Below, in pieces: positions 36,520-46,268 of a stretch of DNA of 64,000 bases. Position numbers and translations under genes: made by a program. A model generated the notes under the pieces. It searched no databases, was not told where the DNA came from, and was given only the letters and a program-made list of their open reading frames with translations. Numbering within the stretch: the stretch's first letter is position 1; each line of letters starts with the position of its first letter. The stretch comes from Crossiella sp. SN42 (GTDB taxonomy: Bacteria; Actinomycetota; Actinomycetes; Mycobacteriales; Pseudonocardiaceae), in the NCBI RefSeq assembly GCF_023897065.1, contig NZ_JAMHIV010000035.1, positions 1 to 64,000 of the forward strand, given 5' to 3'.

Positions 36520-36969
36520 GTGGAGACCGTGTGGTCGTCAGGCAGGCCCATCCTGGATGTGCACGAGGCGCCCGACCGCTGCACGACCCGCGGCCGCGAG
36601 TGCTACCGCGCGGTGGCCTCCCGCCTCGCCGAACTGGCGGAGCTGGCCGAGGAGCAGACCGACCCGGCCGCCCGCAACGCGCTGCTGCGCACGGTCCGCG
36701 GCTGGCAGTTCCTGCTCGCCCAGCACCGCTCGGTGGGCCGCAAGAAGCGCAGGCGGTGCCGCCTGTGCAGGCCCAGCTGGGGCCTTGGCGGCGAGTGGCC
36801 CTGCCCGACCTGGCGGATCGCCTACGTCCAGCTGTGCCTGGTGGAGGACGCGCCGTCCCCTTCCCCTGAGCTGTCGTCCTGGTCTGGTAGCCCCCCGCCG
36901 GGCCAGGACGACATCCCCGTGCAGCGCGCCCGCCACCGGCTGCGGCTGGCGCCCGACCAGGTGGCCTAG
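36520..36969 (+). CDS. small protein with a C-x2-C-x11-C motif
   Basis: This hypothetical protein of about 149 residues has a helical N-terminal half (RLAELAELAEEQTDPAARNA), then a basic stretch and CRLCRPSWGLGGEWPC, a likely zinc-binding knuckle, and a Pro-rich tail. Similar short actinobacterial proteins are, from memory, common near XRE/DUF397 loci and have no known function. GTG at 36520. It shares the motif layout with the protein at 38013-38393. Confidence 0.65.
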   Translation: METVWSSGRPILDVHEAPDRCTTRGRECYRAVASRLAELAELAEEQTDPAARNALLRTVRGWQFLLAQHRSVGRKKRRRCRLCRPSWGLGGEWPCPTWRIAYVQLCLVEDAPSPSPELSSWSGSPPPGQDDIPVQRARHRLRLAPDQVA

Positions 36970-37022
36970 AACTCGCTGGCGGAACACGGTCGGCACGGAC
37001 CACGCTCAGGTCCGTGCCGATC

Positions 37023-37979
37023 ATGCTGCCTAGCCTGTCCACCGAAGAGGAATATGCCCAGGCATTGGGCGACCCGGCGGTCTGGTTACCCGTGCACCGG
37101 GCCGCGCTGGCCGCCGCTAACCTGCCGCCACCAGCGCGGATGTGGCTGGCCGGGCGCAGCACCTATCCCACCGCGCTGACCGGTTCGGGCCTGGTGGTGA
37201 AGCTGTTCACGCCGTTCTGGCACGGCCCGGACAGCATCGAGGCCGAGCGAGCCGCCTACCGCCTGCTGGCCGCGGACCCGGCGCTGCCGGTGCCGGAGCT
37301 GGTGGCCGACGGCGAGCTGGCTCCCGGCTGGAGCTACCTGGTCTGCCGCCGGATGCCCGGCCTGCCGCTGACTACGCTGAGTGACAGGTGGCAATTTTCT
37401 GCGGCCGAACGGACCAGGTTCGCTGAACACGTCGGAGCGGTCTTGTGCAGGTTGCATCAACTTGCGTTACCAAGTTCAGGGCGGCTGGCGGCCAGTTCAT
37501 CGACCATGACCGGGTTACTGCACCGGCGGCTGGCGGAGGCGCCCCGCGAACGACGAGCCGCGGTCCCGCTGCGCCGCAGCCTGCTCGATGAGCTGACCGA
37601 GTGGCAAGCGACCTTCGTCGGGTCCTGGCGGCCACCGGAACCGGTGCTGGTGCACGGGGATCTCAGCGGCGAGCATCTGTTGGTCTCGGCGGGCCTGCTG
37701 ACCGGGCTGATCGACTTCGGCGAGGCGCAGACCGGGGACCGCCGCTACGACGTGGCCTCACTGCACCTGGGCGCGTTCGAGGGCGACGTGCGGATGCTGC
37801 GGGCGTTCGCGGCCGGATACGGCGATCCAGGGCTGCTGGGGCCGCCGGAGGACCTGCTGGGGATGAGCCTGTGCCACGACTTCGAGCTGCTGGGCCCGCT
37901 GCTGGAGCGGCGGCCGGAGCTGGCGGCGGCGCGTGGCGCGGCCGAACTGGCGGAATGGCTCTGGGGGTTGGGGGCCTGA
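37023..37979 (+). CDS. aminoglycoside phosphotransferase-family kinase-like protein
   Basis: This 318-residue kinase-fold protein has GLVVKLFTPFW (ATP-binding Lys), a Brenner-type catalytic motif VLVHGDLSGEHLLV and the metal motif GLIDFGEAQTGDRRYD. The usual catalytic-loop Asn is His here (HGDLSGEH), a variation known in this family. Substrate could be an antibiotic, a sugar or another small alcohol; no resistance should be assumed. ATG at 37023; a GTG three codons earlier is possible. The gene ends inside a terminator hairpin. Confidence 0.82.
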   Translation: MLPSLSTEEEYAQALGDPAVWLPVHRAALAAANLPPPARMWLAGRSTYPTALTGSGLVVKLFTPFWHGPDSIEAERAAYRLLAADPALPVPELVADGELAPGWSYLVCRRMPGLPLTTLSDRWQFSAAERTRFAEHVGAVLCRLHQLALPSSGRLAASSSTMTGLLHRRLAEAPRERRAAVPLRRSLLDELTEWQATFVGSWRPPEPVLVHGDLSGEHLLVSAGLLTGLIDFGEAQTGDRRYDVASLHLGAFEGDVRMLRAFAAGYGDPGLLGPPEDLLGMSLCHDFELLGPLLERRPELAAARGAAELAEWLWGLGA

Positions 37980-37997
37980 CCGGACGCCCCCAACCCC
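37964..37997. terminator. hairpin overlapping the phosphotransferase stop codon
   Basis: GGGGTTGGGGGC pairs perfectly over 12 bp with GCCCCCAACCCC around a 10-nt loop. It lies between convergent genes and begins within the last codons of the phosphotransferase gene. Confidence 0.7.
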
Positions 37998-38012
37998 TGT
38001 CCCGGCCCGTGC

Positions 38013-38393
38013 TCAGTGCAGGGCGTGCCTCGGGCGGTGCTCGGCGAAGGCGGCCTGCTGGGCCTGCACCAGCATCTGCGGCAGGCCGCGTTCCACCGCC
38101 AGGAAGCGCTGGGCGCTGTCGTAGGCGCGGCAGGGCTCGAAGGGCAGCCGGTGGCGCCGTTTGCCGGGCTGGCACTGGCGGCAGTGGCCGTACTCGTCCG
38201 GCTCGTGCGCGTCCAGCACCAGCTTCAGCGCGGAGATCAGACGGGGCATCTCGGCCCTGGCCAGTTCGGCCACGTCCAGGTCGTCGAGGGTGTGGATCAA
38301 GGTGAACAACTTGGCCAGGTGGGTCCGGACCGACTCGTCCAGCCCACCGGTCATGTTGCCGGTCATGGCTTTGCACGCTCCCCGCGTCGTCAT
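38013..38393 (-). CDS. small protein with a C-x2-C-x13-C motif
   Basis: This 126-residue hypothetical protein (117 from the alternative ATG at 38366) has an amphipathic N-terminal half (ESVRTHLAKLFTLIHTLDDL). It then has HCRQCQPGKRRHRLPFEPC, a putative zinc knuckle with an extra His, then AYDSAQRFLAVERGLPQ. No known family is recognised with certainty. Motif order resembles the protein at 36520-36969 across the phosphotransferase gene. Function unknown. Confidence 0.65.
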   Translation of the reverse strand: MTTRGACKAMTGNMTGGLDESVRTHLAKLFTLIHTLDDLDVAELARAEMPRLISALKLVLDAHEPDEYGHCRQCQPGKRRHRLPFEPCRAYDSAQRFLAVERGLPQMLVQAQQAAFAEHRPRHALH

Positions 38394-38554
38394 GAGGCGG
38401 CGCTTCCGCCGTCTCCCTGCTGCCGAGCTGGGGTCCCAAGCCCCGCCGGCGGACCGCGGATCACTGTTAGGTCAATGCTAAATAGGCAAATTACTGAGTG
38501 AAATGAACCGATCGGGTGGGATCACGGATGACCCTCCGTAACCCCCTGAACAGC

Positions 38555-38590
38555 GCGAACGCCGCCCACTCCAGGGTGGACGGCGTTCGC
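38555..38590 (-). terminator. terminator of the ilvBNC operon
   Basis: Arms GCGAACGCCG-C-CCAC and GTGG-A-CGGCGTTCGC form a 14-bp stem with one mismatch, 19 bp after the ilvC stop codon. Confidence 0.75.
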
Positions 38591-38609
38591 TCTGTGCTGG
38601 TTGCAGACG

Positions 38610-39647
<1,038 letters not shown>

Positions 39648-40154
39648 CTAGCGAACCGCGGTCGCGGTGATGGAACGAGCGCCCCTGCCGATGGCCACCA
39701 TGCCGGACTGGACCATCTCCCTGATGCCGTAGGGCTCCAGCATGCGCAGCAGGGCGTCGAGCTTGTCGGTGGTGCCGGTGGCCTCGATGGTCAGCGCCTC
39801 CGGGGAGACGTCGACCACCTTGGCGCGGAAGAGCTGCACGGTCTCCAGCACCTGGCTGCGCACGGTGGCGTCCGCCCGGACCTTCACCATCAGCAGCTCG
39901 CGGCGCACGGACACCGAGGCGTCCAGCTCAACGATCTTGATCACGTGCACGAGCTTGTTGAGCTGCTTGGTGACCTGCTCCAGCGGCAGCAGCTCCACGG
40001 CGACCACGATGGTCATCCGGGACACCTCGGGGTGCTCGGTCGGACCCACCGCGAGGCTCTCGATGTTGAAGCCCCGCCGGGAGAACAGGCCCGCGACCCT
40101 GGCGAGCACACCGGGCTTGTTCTCCACCAGCACGCTCAGCGTGTGCCGAGTCAT
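39648..40154 (-). CDS. ilvN: acetolactate synthase small (regulatory) subunit
   Basis: This 168-residue regulatory subunit binds valine through its N-terminal ACT domain (TLSVLVENKPGVLARVAGLF, RRGFNIESLAVGPTEHPEVS) and activates IlvB. The C-terminal IlvN domain (RRELLMVKVRADATVRSQVL) is complete. The ATG at 40154 is 4 bp after the ilvB stop codon, indicating coupling. Confidence 0.97.
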   Translation of the reverse strand: MTRHTLSVLVENKPGVLARVAGLFSRRGFNIESLAVGPTEHPEVSRMTIVVAVELLPLEQVTKQLNKLVHVIKIVELDASVSVRRELLMVKVRADATVRSQVLETVQLFRAKVVDVSPEALTIEATGTTDKLDALLRMLEPYGIREMVQSGMVAIGRGARSITATAVR

Positions 40155-40158
40155 CGCC

Positions 40159-41985
40159 TCACACCTCGTCTTCGTCGAACAGCGGGCGGATGCCGCGCGC
40201 GGCCATGATCTCGTCGTTGCCGGTGCCCGCGGCCACCATGGGCCACACCTGGGCGTCCTTGCCGACCACGAAGTCGATGACCACCGGGCGGTCGTTGATC
40301 TCCATCGCCTGCTGGATGACCTTGTCGACCTCTTCCTTGGTCTCCGCGCGCAGACCGGCGCAGCCCAGCGCCTCACCGAGCAGCACGAAGTCCGGGATGC
40401 GGTGCTTGTGCGTGCCCAGGTCGGTGTTGGAGTAGCGCTCGGCGTAGAAGAGGTTCTGCCACTGCCGGACCATGCCCAGGTTGCCGTTGTTCATCACCGC
40501 GACCTTGATCGGGATGCCCTCGATCGCGCAGGTGGCCAGCTCCTGGTTGGTCATCTGGAAGCAGCCGTCGCCGTCGATCGCCCAGACCTGCTTGTCCGGC
40601 ATGCCCGCCTTGGCGCCCATGGCCGCCGGCACGGCGAAGCCCATGGTGCCCAGGCCGCCGGAGTTGATCCAGGTGGCAGGCTTCTCGTACTTGACGAACT
40701 GCGCGGCCCACATCTGGTGCTGGCCGACGCCCGCGGTGTAGATCGCCTCCGGGCCGACCAGGTTGCCGATCCGCTCGATCACGTACTGCGGGGACAGCGT
40801 GCCGTCGGCGGGCCAGTCGTAGCCCAGCGGGAAGGAGCCGCGGATGCCGTCGAGCATGGTCCACCACGCGGAGATGTCCGCGCGGACCCCGCCCTCGTAC
40901 TCCGCGCGCACCGCGGGCACCAGGTCGGCGATGATCTCCTTGACGTCGCCCACGATCGGCACGTCGGCCTTGCGGTTCTTGGAGATCTCGGCCGGGTCGA
41001 TGTCGGCGTGGATGACCTGGGCGTCCGGCGCGAAGGTGCCCAGTTGGCCGGTGACCCGGTCGTCGAAGCGCGCGCCCAGGGTGATCAGCAGGTCCGAGCG
41101 CTGCAGCGCGGCCACCGCGGCGACCGTGCCGTGCATGCCCGGCATGCCCAGGTGGCTGCGGTGGGAGTCGGGGAAGGCGCCGCGGGCCATCAGCGTGGTG
41201 ACCACCGGGATGCCGGTCAGCTCGGCCAGCTCCAGCAGCTCGGCGGATGCCTTGCCGCGCACCACGCCGCCGCCGACGTAGAGCACCGGGCGCTTGGCCG
41301 AGGCGATCAGCTTGGCCGCCTCGCGCACCTGCTTGCCGTGCGGCTTGGTGGTCGGCCGGTAGCCGGGCAGCCGCATCTCCGGCGGCCAGCTGAAGGAGGT
41401 GGTGGCCTGCAGGATGTCCTTGGGCAGGTCCACCAGCACGGGGCCGGGCCGGCCGGTGCTGGCGATGTGGAAGGCCTCGGCGATCGCGCGCGGGATCTCC
41501 GCGGCGTCGGTCACCAGGATGTTGTGCTTGGTGATGGGCATGGTGATGCCACAGATGTCGGCTTCCTGGAAGGCATCCGTGCCGATCGAGGAGCGCGCCA
41601 CCTGGCCGGTGATCGCGACCATCGGGATGGAGTCCATGTAGGCGTCGGCGATCGGGGTGACCAGGTTCGTCGCGCCGGGACCCGAGGTGGCCATGCACAC
41701 CCCGACCCGGCCGGTGGCGTGCGCGTAGCCGGAGGCGGCGTGGCCCGCGCCCTGCTCGTGCCGGACCAGGATGTGCCGCACCTTGGTGGAGTCCAGCAGC
41801 GGGTCGTAGGCGGGCAGGATGGCCCCGCCGGGGATACCGAAGACGATCTCGCAGCCCACCGACTCGAGCGAGCGCACGAGCGACTGCGCGCCGGTCACCC
41901 TGACCGGAGCGCCGGCAGGCGGGGTCGGGCGGGGTCTTGCCCCCTGGGACGGCTGGGGCGGCGGCGTGGGCCTCACCTGGGTCAT
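40159..41985 (-). CDS. ilvB: acetolactate synthase large (catalytic) subunit
   Basis: This TPP- and FAD-dependent enzyme makes acetolactate and acetohydroxybutyrate. The 608-residue protein has [19 protein letters not shown], the catalytic Glu in [34 protein letters not shown], and the TPP/Mg motif [15 protein letters not shown]. The first 30 or so residues are a Pro-rich tail. ATG at 41985 follows GAGG. The gene is preceded by a leader peptide and a terminator, so its transcription is attenuated by branched-chain aminoacyl-tRNA supply. Confidence 0.98.
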   Translation of the reverse strand: MTQVRPTPPPQPSQGARPRPTPPAGAPVRVTGAQSLVRSLESVGCEIVFGIPGGAILPAYDPLLDSTKVRHILVRHEQGAGHAASGYAHATGRVGVCMATSGPGATNLVTPIADAYMDSIPMVAITGQVARSSIGTDAFQEADICGITMPITKHNILVTDAAEIPRAIAEAFHIASTGRPGPVLVDLPKDILQATTSFSWPPEMRLPGYRPTTKPHGKQVREAAKLIASAKRPVLYVGGGVVRGKASAELLELAELTGIPVVTTLMARGAFPDSHRSHLGMPGMHGTVAAVAALQRSDLLITLGARFDDRVTGQLGTFAPDAQVIHADIDPAEISKNRKADVPIVGDVKEIIADLVPAVRAEYEGGVRADISAWWTMLDGIRGSFPLGYDWPADGTLSPQYVIERIGNLVGPEAIYTAGVGQHQMWAAQFVKYEKPATWINSGGLGTMGFAVPAAMGAKAGMPDKQVWAIDGDGCFQMTNQELATCAIEGIPIKVAVMNNGNLGMVRQWQNLFYAERYSNTDLGTHKHRIPDFVLLGEALGCAGLRAETKEEVDKVIQQAMEINDRPVVIDFVVGKDAQVWPMVAAGTGNDEIMAARGIRPLFDEDEV

Positions 41986-42025
41986 CGGGTCTGCCTCGTG
42001 TTCGGTGTGAGCAAGCTACGGGCAA

Positions 42026-42065
42026 CAAAAAACCCTCGTCGGCCTAGGTTGGCCGTACGAGGGTT
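42026..42065 (-). terminator. intrinsic terminator (attenuator) in the ilvB leader
   Basis: A 14-bp stem with one bulged base is followed on the minus strand by TTTTTTGTTG, 40 bp before ilvB. Two competing pairings are visible: an 11-bp perfect stem between 42066-42076 and 42090-42100, overlapping the last leader codons, and CTCGTCG (minus strand of 42073-42079) with CGACGAG in the distal terminator arm (42035-42041). Together they make a pause/antiterminator/terminator switch. Confidence 0.9.
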
Positions 42066-42084
42066 GCGCGTCGACGAGTGCTTC

Positions 42085-42135
42085 CTAGGCGTCGACGCGC
42101 CTGGGAAGTACGAGGAGGAAAGTCTTGCGCTGCAC
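42085..42135 (-). CDS. branched-chain leader peptide of ilvBNC
   Basis: This 16-residue ORF reads MQRKTFLLVLPRRVDA, with the run CTC CTC GTA CTT (Leu-Leu-Val-Leu) as sensor. Its GTG start coincides with the transcription start predicted from the promoter at 42143-42172, so it should be a leaderless mRNA. It stops 19 bases before the terminator. Leader peptides before ilvB are established in actinobacteria. Confidence 0.85.
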   Translation of the reverse strand: MQRKTFLLVLPRRVDA

Positions 42136-42142
42136 CCTGCCG

Positions 42143-42172
42143 ACGCTAGCCCTTGGCCGGGACAGGCGTCAA
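42143..42172 (-). promoter_or_regulatory. promoter of the ilvBNC operon
   Basis: On the minus strand TTGACG (42167-42172), an 18-nt spacer and TAGCGT (42143-42148) form a good sigma-A promoter. Seven bases separate the -10 box from the GTG of the leader peptide, which fits a leaderless start. Confidence 0.8.
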
Positions 42173-42264
42173 CTCTGCGGGACGGTACTCCCGGATGTTG
42201 GACACGACCGAGGGACACCGCACCGTCGCGAACACCCGTTCGCGCAAGTGGAAGGATCGAGGAC

Positions 42265-42681
42265 GTGAGCGGACTGATTTTCCGGATCCCCACTGCGGCT
42301 ATGATTCCGGCGGCGCTGCTGTTCGTGTGCGCGACCCCACTCGCCTTCGGCGCGCCCGGTCTCCAGGTGGTCTACCTGGTGCCGCTCGCACTGGTCCTGT
42401 GGGTGATCCGCACCAGGACCGTGGTCGACGCCGAACAGGTGCGCATCCGCACGCTGTTCGGCGCTCGCAGCATCGCCTGGTCGGACATCGCCGCGCTGCG
42501 CCTGACCAAGGCCTCCGGGGTGAAGGCGGTGCTCACCGACGACTCCGAGGTCACGCTGCCCGCGGTGCGGGTGCGCGATCTCGACGCGCTGGCGCGGGCC
42601 AGCGGCGGCCGCTTCGGCGAACCCGAGGCCGCCGCCGAGACCGGGCCCGCCAAGCCGGACCCCACTGACGAACCCCGTTAA
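42265..42681 (+). CDS. membrane protein with bacterial PH domain (Rv3004-like)
   Basis: This 138-residue protein has two hydrophobic segments (AAMIPAALLFVCATPLAF and LQVVYLVPLALVLWVI) followed by a small bacterial PH domain (RTVVDAEQVRIRTLFGARSI, AWSDIAALRLTK, LTDDSEVTLPAVRVRDL). Position opposite ilvB matches mycobacterial Rv3004 (CFP-6), a PH-domain protein. GTG at 42265. The stop is 9 bp before ilvD, so the two may be cotranscribed. Function unknown. Confidence 0.85.
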   Translation: MSGLIFRIPTAAMIPAALLFVCATPLAFGAPGLQVVYLVPLALVLWVIRTRTVVDAEQVRIRTLFGARSIAWSDIAALRLTKASGVKAVLTDDSEVTLPAVRVRDLDALARASGGRFGEPEAAAETGPAKPDPTDEPR

Positions 42682-42690
42682 GGAGGAGCT

Positions 42691-44535
42691 GTGCCCCCGC
42701 TCCGCTCCCGCGTGACCACCCACGGCCGCAACGCCGCGGGCGCCCGTTCACTCTGGCGCGCCACCGGTATGACCGACTCCGACTTCGGCAAGCCGATCGT
42801 GGCCATCGCCAACTCCTACACCCAGTTCGTGCCGGGGCACGTGCACCTTCGTGACCTCGGTGACATCGTGGCCGAGTCGGTGCGCGAGGCCGGTGGCGTG
42901 GCCCGGGAGTTCCACACCATCGCGGTGGACGACGGCATCGCCATGGGGCACGGCGGGATGCTCTACTCGCTGCCCTCCCGCGAGCTGATCGCGGACGCGG
43001 TGGAGTACATGGTCAACGGCCACGCCGCGGACGCGCTGGTCTGCATCTCCAACTGCGACAAGATCACCCCCGGCATGCTGATGGCCGCGCTGCGGCTGAA
43101 CATCCCGGTGGTCTTCGTCTCCGGCGGGCCGATGGAGGCAGGCAAGGCCGTGGTGGTGGACGGGGTCGCGCAGGCGCCCACCGACCTGATCACCGCGATC
43201 GCCGCCTCGGCCAGCCCGGACGTCGACGACGAGGGCCTGTCCATCGTGGAGCGCTCGGCCTGCCCGACCTGTGGCTCCTGTTCCGGCATGTTCACCGCGA
43301 ACTCGATGAACTGCCTCACCGAGGCGCTCGGGCTTTCCTTGCCGGGCAACGGGTCCACCCTGGCCACGCACGCCGCCCGCCGGGCGCTGTTCGAGCGGGC
43401 GGGCACCACCGTGGTGGAGCTGGCCAAGCGCTACTACCAGCAGGACGACGAGTCCGCGCTGCCGCGCAACATCGCCAACCGGGCCGCGTTCGAGAACGCG
43501 ATGGCGCTGGACGTGGCCATGGGCGGCTCGACCAACACCGTGCTGCACGTGCTGGCCGCCGCGCACGAGGCGGAGCTCGACTTCACCATGGCCGACATCG
43601 ACGCGGTCAGCCGCCGGGTGCCCTGCCTGGCCAAGGTGAGCCCGAACTCCGACTACCACATGGAGGACGTGCACCGGGCCGGTGGCATCCCGGCCATCCT
43701 GGGCGAGCTGGACCGGGCCGGGCTGCTCAACCGGGACGTGCGCACCGTGCACAGCGCGAGCATGGACGAGTGGCTGGGCACCTGGGACATCCGGGCGGAG
43801 TCGCCCTCGGCGGAGGCGGTCGAGCTGTTCCACGCCGCGCCCGGCGGGGTGCGCACCACGCAGGCCTTCTCCACCAGCAACCGGTGGTCCTCGCTGGACA
43901 CCGACGCGGCGGGCGGCTGCATCAGGGACCGCGCGCACGCCTACACCGCTGACGGCGGCCTGGCGGTGCTGCACGGCAACCTGGCCGAGGACGGCGCGGT
44001 GATCAAGACCGCCGGGATCGACGAGGAGCTGTGGGTCTTCCGCGGCCCGGCCAGGGTGGTGGAGAGCCAGGAGCAGGCGGTCTCGGCGATCCTGGGCAAG
44101 CAGGTGCAGCCGGGTGAGGTCGTGGTGGTCCGGTACGAGGGCCCGGCAGGCGGCCCCGGCATGCAGGAGATGTTGCACCCCACCGCGTTCCTCAAGGGCG
44201 CGGGCCTGGGCAAGGTGTGCGCGCTGATCACCGACGGCCGGTTCTCCGGCGGGTCCTCGGGCATCTCGGTCGGGCACATCTCGCCGGAGGCGGCCGAGGG
44301 CGGGCTGATCGGGCTGGTGCAGGACGGGGACGAGATCGTCATCGACGTGCACCGGCGCAAGCTGGAGCTGCTGGTGGACGAGGCGGTGCTGGCCGAGCGG
44401 CGGGCCAAGATGGAGGCCAGCGAGAACCCGTGGCAGCCGGTGGACCGCCAGCGCCCGGTGTCCAAGGCCCTGCGCGCCTACGCCCGCCTGGCCACCTCAG
44501 CGGCCACCGGCGCGGTCCGCGACCCGAACAAGTGA
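42691..44535 (+). CDS. ilvD: dihydroxy-acid dehydratase
   Basis: This iron-sulfur enzyme dehydrates the dihydroxy acids of isoleucine and valine synthesis. The 614-residue protein has cluster Cys residues in [13 protein letters not shown] and [58 protein letters not shown] and [20 protein letters not shown] confirm the family. The long form with several Cys suggests a [4Fe-4S] cluster. GTG at 42691 follows AGGAGGAG. In this lineage ilvD lies beside ilvBNC rather than elsewhere, completing the pathway. Confidence 0.98.
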   Translation: MPPLRSRVTTHGRNAAGARSLWRATGMTDSDFGKPIVAIANSYTQFVPGHVHLRDLGDIVAESVREAGGVAREFHTIAVDDGIAMGHGGMLYSLPSRELIADAVEYMVNGHAADALVCISNCDKITPGMLMAALRLNIPVVFVSGGPMEAGKAVVVDGVAQAPTDLITAIAASASPDVDDEGLSIVERSACPTCGSCSGMFTANSMNCLTEALGLSLPGNGSTLATHAARRALFERAGTTVVELAKRYYQQDDESALPRNIANRAAFENAMALDVAMGGSTNTVLHVLAAAHEAELDFTMADIDAVSRRVPCLAKVSPNSDYHMEDVHRAGGIPAILGELDRAGLLNRDVRTVHSASMDEWLGTWDIRAESPSAEAVELFHAAPGGVRTTQAFSTSNRWSSLDTDAAGGCIRDRAHAYTADGGLAVLHGNLAEDGAVIKTAGIDEELWVFRGPARVVESQEQAVSAILGKQVQPGEVVVVRYEGPAGGPGMQEMLHPTAFLKGAGLGKVCALITDGRFSGGSSGISVGHISPEAAEGGLIGLVQDGDEIVIDVHRRKLELLVDEAVLAERRAKMEASENPWQPVDRQRPVSKALRAYARLATSAATGAVRDPNK

Positions 44536-44540
44536 CACAG

Positions 44541-44579
44541 CAGCGCGGGCCCGGCTCGTGGTGAGCCGGGCCCGCGCTG
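44541..44579. terminator. strong terminator between ilvD and doxX
   Basis: A 17-bp perfect stem with a 5-nt loop begins 5 bp after the ilvD stop codon, and TTGTTG follows on the + strand. It also serves the convergent doxX gene. Confidence 0.88.
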
Positions 44580-44591
44580 GTTGTTGTGGCG

Positions 44592-45224
44592 TCAGCGCAG
44601 GACCACCAGGGTGATCACCGCGGCGCCCGCCGCGACCAGGAGGAAGAGCACGCCCCACGGGAGTGGGACGCGCGCCCAGGAGCGCCTGTTGTCGAGGGCG
44701 GCGCGGCCGGGCCCGAGGAACAGCAGCGCGGCCGCCAGGGCGCCGAGCACGAGGTCGAACTCGAAGCCGTTCTGGCCGAGGAAGAAACCGTTGTTCCACT
44801 TGAGCGTGACCGCGTTGATCATCACGCCGAGCAGGCCTGCCGCGCCGAGCGGGGTCAGGAAGCCCAGCACGACCAGCACGCCGCCGCCCAGTTCGGCGAT
44901 CCCGGCGACGTAGGCCAGGATCCGGGTCTGCTGGAACCCGAAGGACTCCAGCACCTTGGCGAACCCGTTGATGCCGGGTCCGTTGAACACACCGAAGAGC
45001 TTCTGCGCCCCGTGCGCGATGAACGTGCCACCGAGCACCAGCCGCAGGACGAGCAGGCCGAGGTCGGTGCCACCGTTCCAGGCGAAGGGCTTGCGCCGCA
45101 CGGTGTCCGCACCGTCGGCCTGGTCAACGGGCAGTGCCGCCGTGGTGCCGGTGGCGGAATACCCCGCGTCGTCGAAGTGGTGCGCGCCCCCGCTGGTGCC
45201 GGGGCCGCTGTCGTGAGTGCTCAC
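44592..45224 (-). CDS. doxX: DoxX-family membrane protein
   Basis: This 210-residue integral membrane protein has a soluble N-terminal tail of about 55 residues and four hydrophobic segments. DoxX signatures are LRLVLGGTFIAHGAQKLFGV, NGFAKVLESFGF and GIAELGGGVLVVLGFLTPLG. The M. tuberculosis syntenic gene Rv3005c encodes DoxX, which works with SodA and SseA in a membrane oxidoreductase complex against thiol and oxidative stress. GTG at 45224. Partners SodA and SseA are not in this window. Confidence 0.9.
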   Translation of the reverse strand: MSTHDSGPGTSGGAHHFDDAGYSATGTTAALPVDQADGADTVRRKPFAWNGGTDLGLLVLRLVLGGTFIAHGAQKLFGVFNGPGINGFAKVLESFGFQQTRILAYVAGIAELGGGVLVVLGFLTPLGAAGLLGVMINAVTLKWNNGFFLGQNGFEFDLVLGALAAALLFLGPGRAALDNRRSWARVPLPWGVLFLLVAAGAAVITLVVLR

Positions 45225-45295
45225 GCCCACGCAGGCTAGGTGATCCGAGCCACTTCGGCGACCCGGGCGGCGTGGCGGCGCGCCTTTCCCGGCGG

Positions 45296-46219
45296 TCAGT
45301 AGCTGCCGCGGATCAGGTTCTCCGGGTCCTTGCCGGCGGCGAACTGGGCGATCTGCCTGGCCACGATGCGGAAGGCGCGCTGGTGCTGACCAGCCACGCT
45401 GCCTGCCACGTGCGGAGTCAGCAGCAGGTTCGGCGCGCGCCACAGCGGATGGCCCTCGGGCAGCGGTTCCGGGTCGGTGACATCCAGCGCGGCGCGCAGC
45501 CTGCCGCTGGTCAGCTCGGCCAGCAGCGCGTCGGTGTCCACCACCGGGCCGCGGGCGCCGTTGACGAAGATCGCGCCGTCGGCCATCCGGGCCAGGAACT
45601 TAGCGTCCACCAGGTGCCGGGTGTCCTCGGTCATCGGCACCACCACGACCACCGCGTCGTACTCGCCGAGCAGCTCGGGCAGCTCCTCCTCGCCGCGCAC
45701 CCCCTCCCGCGCGCTGCGCCCGACCAGGGTGACCTCGGTGTCGAACGGGATGAGCCTGCGCTCCAGCTGCCTGCCCAGGTCACCGGCGCCGACCACGAGG
45801 ATCCGCTTGCCCTGGAGGGTGTCGGTCTGGTGGTAGGCCCACTTCCCGGCGCGCTGGGCGGCGTCGAACTCGCGGAAGTCGCGGTAGATCGACAGCAGCG
45901 CGCCGACCACCCACTCCGCGGTGCTGCCGCCGTGCGCGCCCCGGCAGTTGGACAGCTTGACCCGCTCGGGCAGCGCGCCGATCCAGGCCTCCGCGCCCGC
46001 GCTGAGCAGCTGCACCAGCTGGAGCCTTGGCAGCGACTCGGCCAGCGGCACCAGGTCCCGAGAGGCCAGGAACGGCGGCACGAACACCTCGGCCTCCACC
46101 GCCTCGGCCGGCATGTTGAGCTGGTCGTGCGGGTCGTAGGTGACCACCCGCACACCTTCGATCGCGGACACCAGGTCGGCGGCCCCTGGGTAGTCGGGCA
46201 GCAGCACAGTCAGGCTCAC
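45296..46219 (-). CDS. D-isomer-specific 2-hydroxyacid dehydrogenase-family protein
   Basis: This 307-residue NAD(P)-dependent dehydrogenase has RILVVGAGDLGRQLERRL (dinucleotide site), the Arg in FVNGARGPVVDTDAL, the Glu in DVTDPEPLPEGHPLW and the His in LLLTPHVAGSVAG. It lacks the ACT domain of SerA. Substrate could be glyoxylate, hydroxypyruvate or another 2-keto acid. GTG at 46219. It is divergent from the lipoprotein gene. Confidence 0.9.
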   Translation of the reverse strand: MSLTVLLPDYPGAADLVSAIEGVRVVTYDPHDQLNMPAEAVEAEVFVPPFLASRDLVPLAESLPRLQLVQLLSAGAEAWIGALPERVKLSNCRGAHGGSTAEWVVGALLSIYRDFREFDAAQRAGKWAYHQTDTLQGKRILVVGAGDLGRQLERRLIPFDTEVTLVGRSAREGVRGEEELPELLGEYDAVVVVVPMTEDTRHLVDAKFLARMADGAIFVNGARGPVVDTDALLAELTSGRLRAALDVTDPEPLPEGHPLWRAPNLLLTPHVAGSVAGQHQRAFRIVARQIAQFAAGKDPENLIRGSY

Positions 46220-46268
46220 ATCGGCACTCTAACCTCGGGTTCACCTGCGGCCACCTACCCTGGAGCCC

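Noticed and set aside
37023-37979. Antibiotic resistance gene (aminoglycoside phosphotransferase)
   Set aside because: The family is broad and the catalytic-loop Asn is replaced by His; sequence alone does not support a resistance claim.
39742-42681. A 979-codon open frame on the + strand opposite ilvN and ilvB
   Set aside because: It mirrors the codon bias of the minus-strand genes and has no domain-like sequence; only its last 139 codons, the PH-domain gene, are real.
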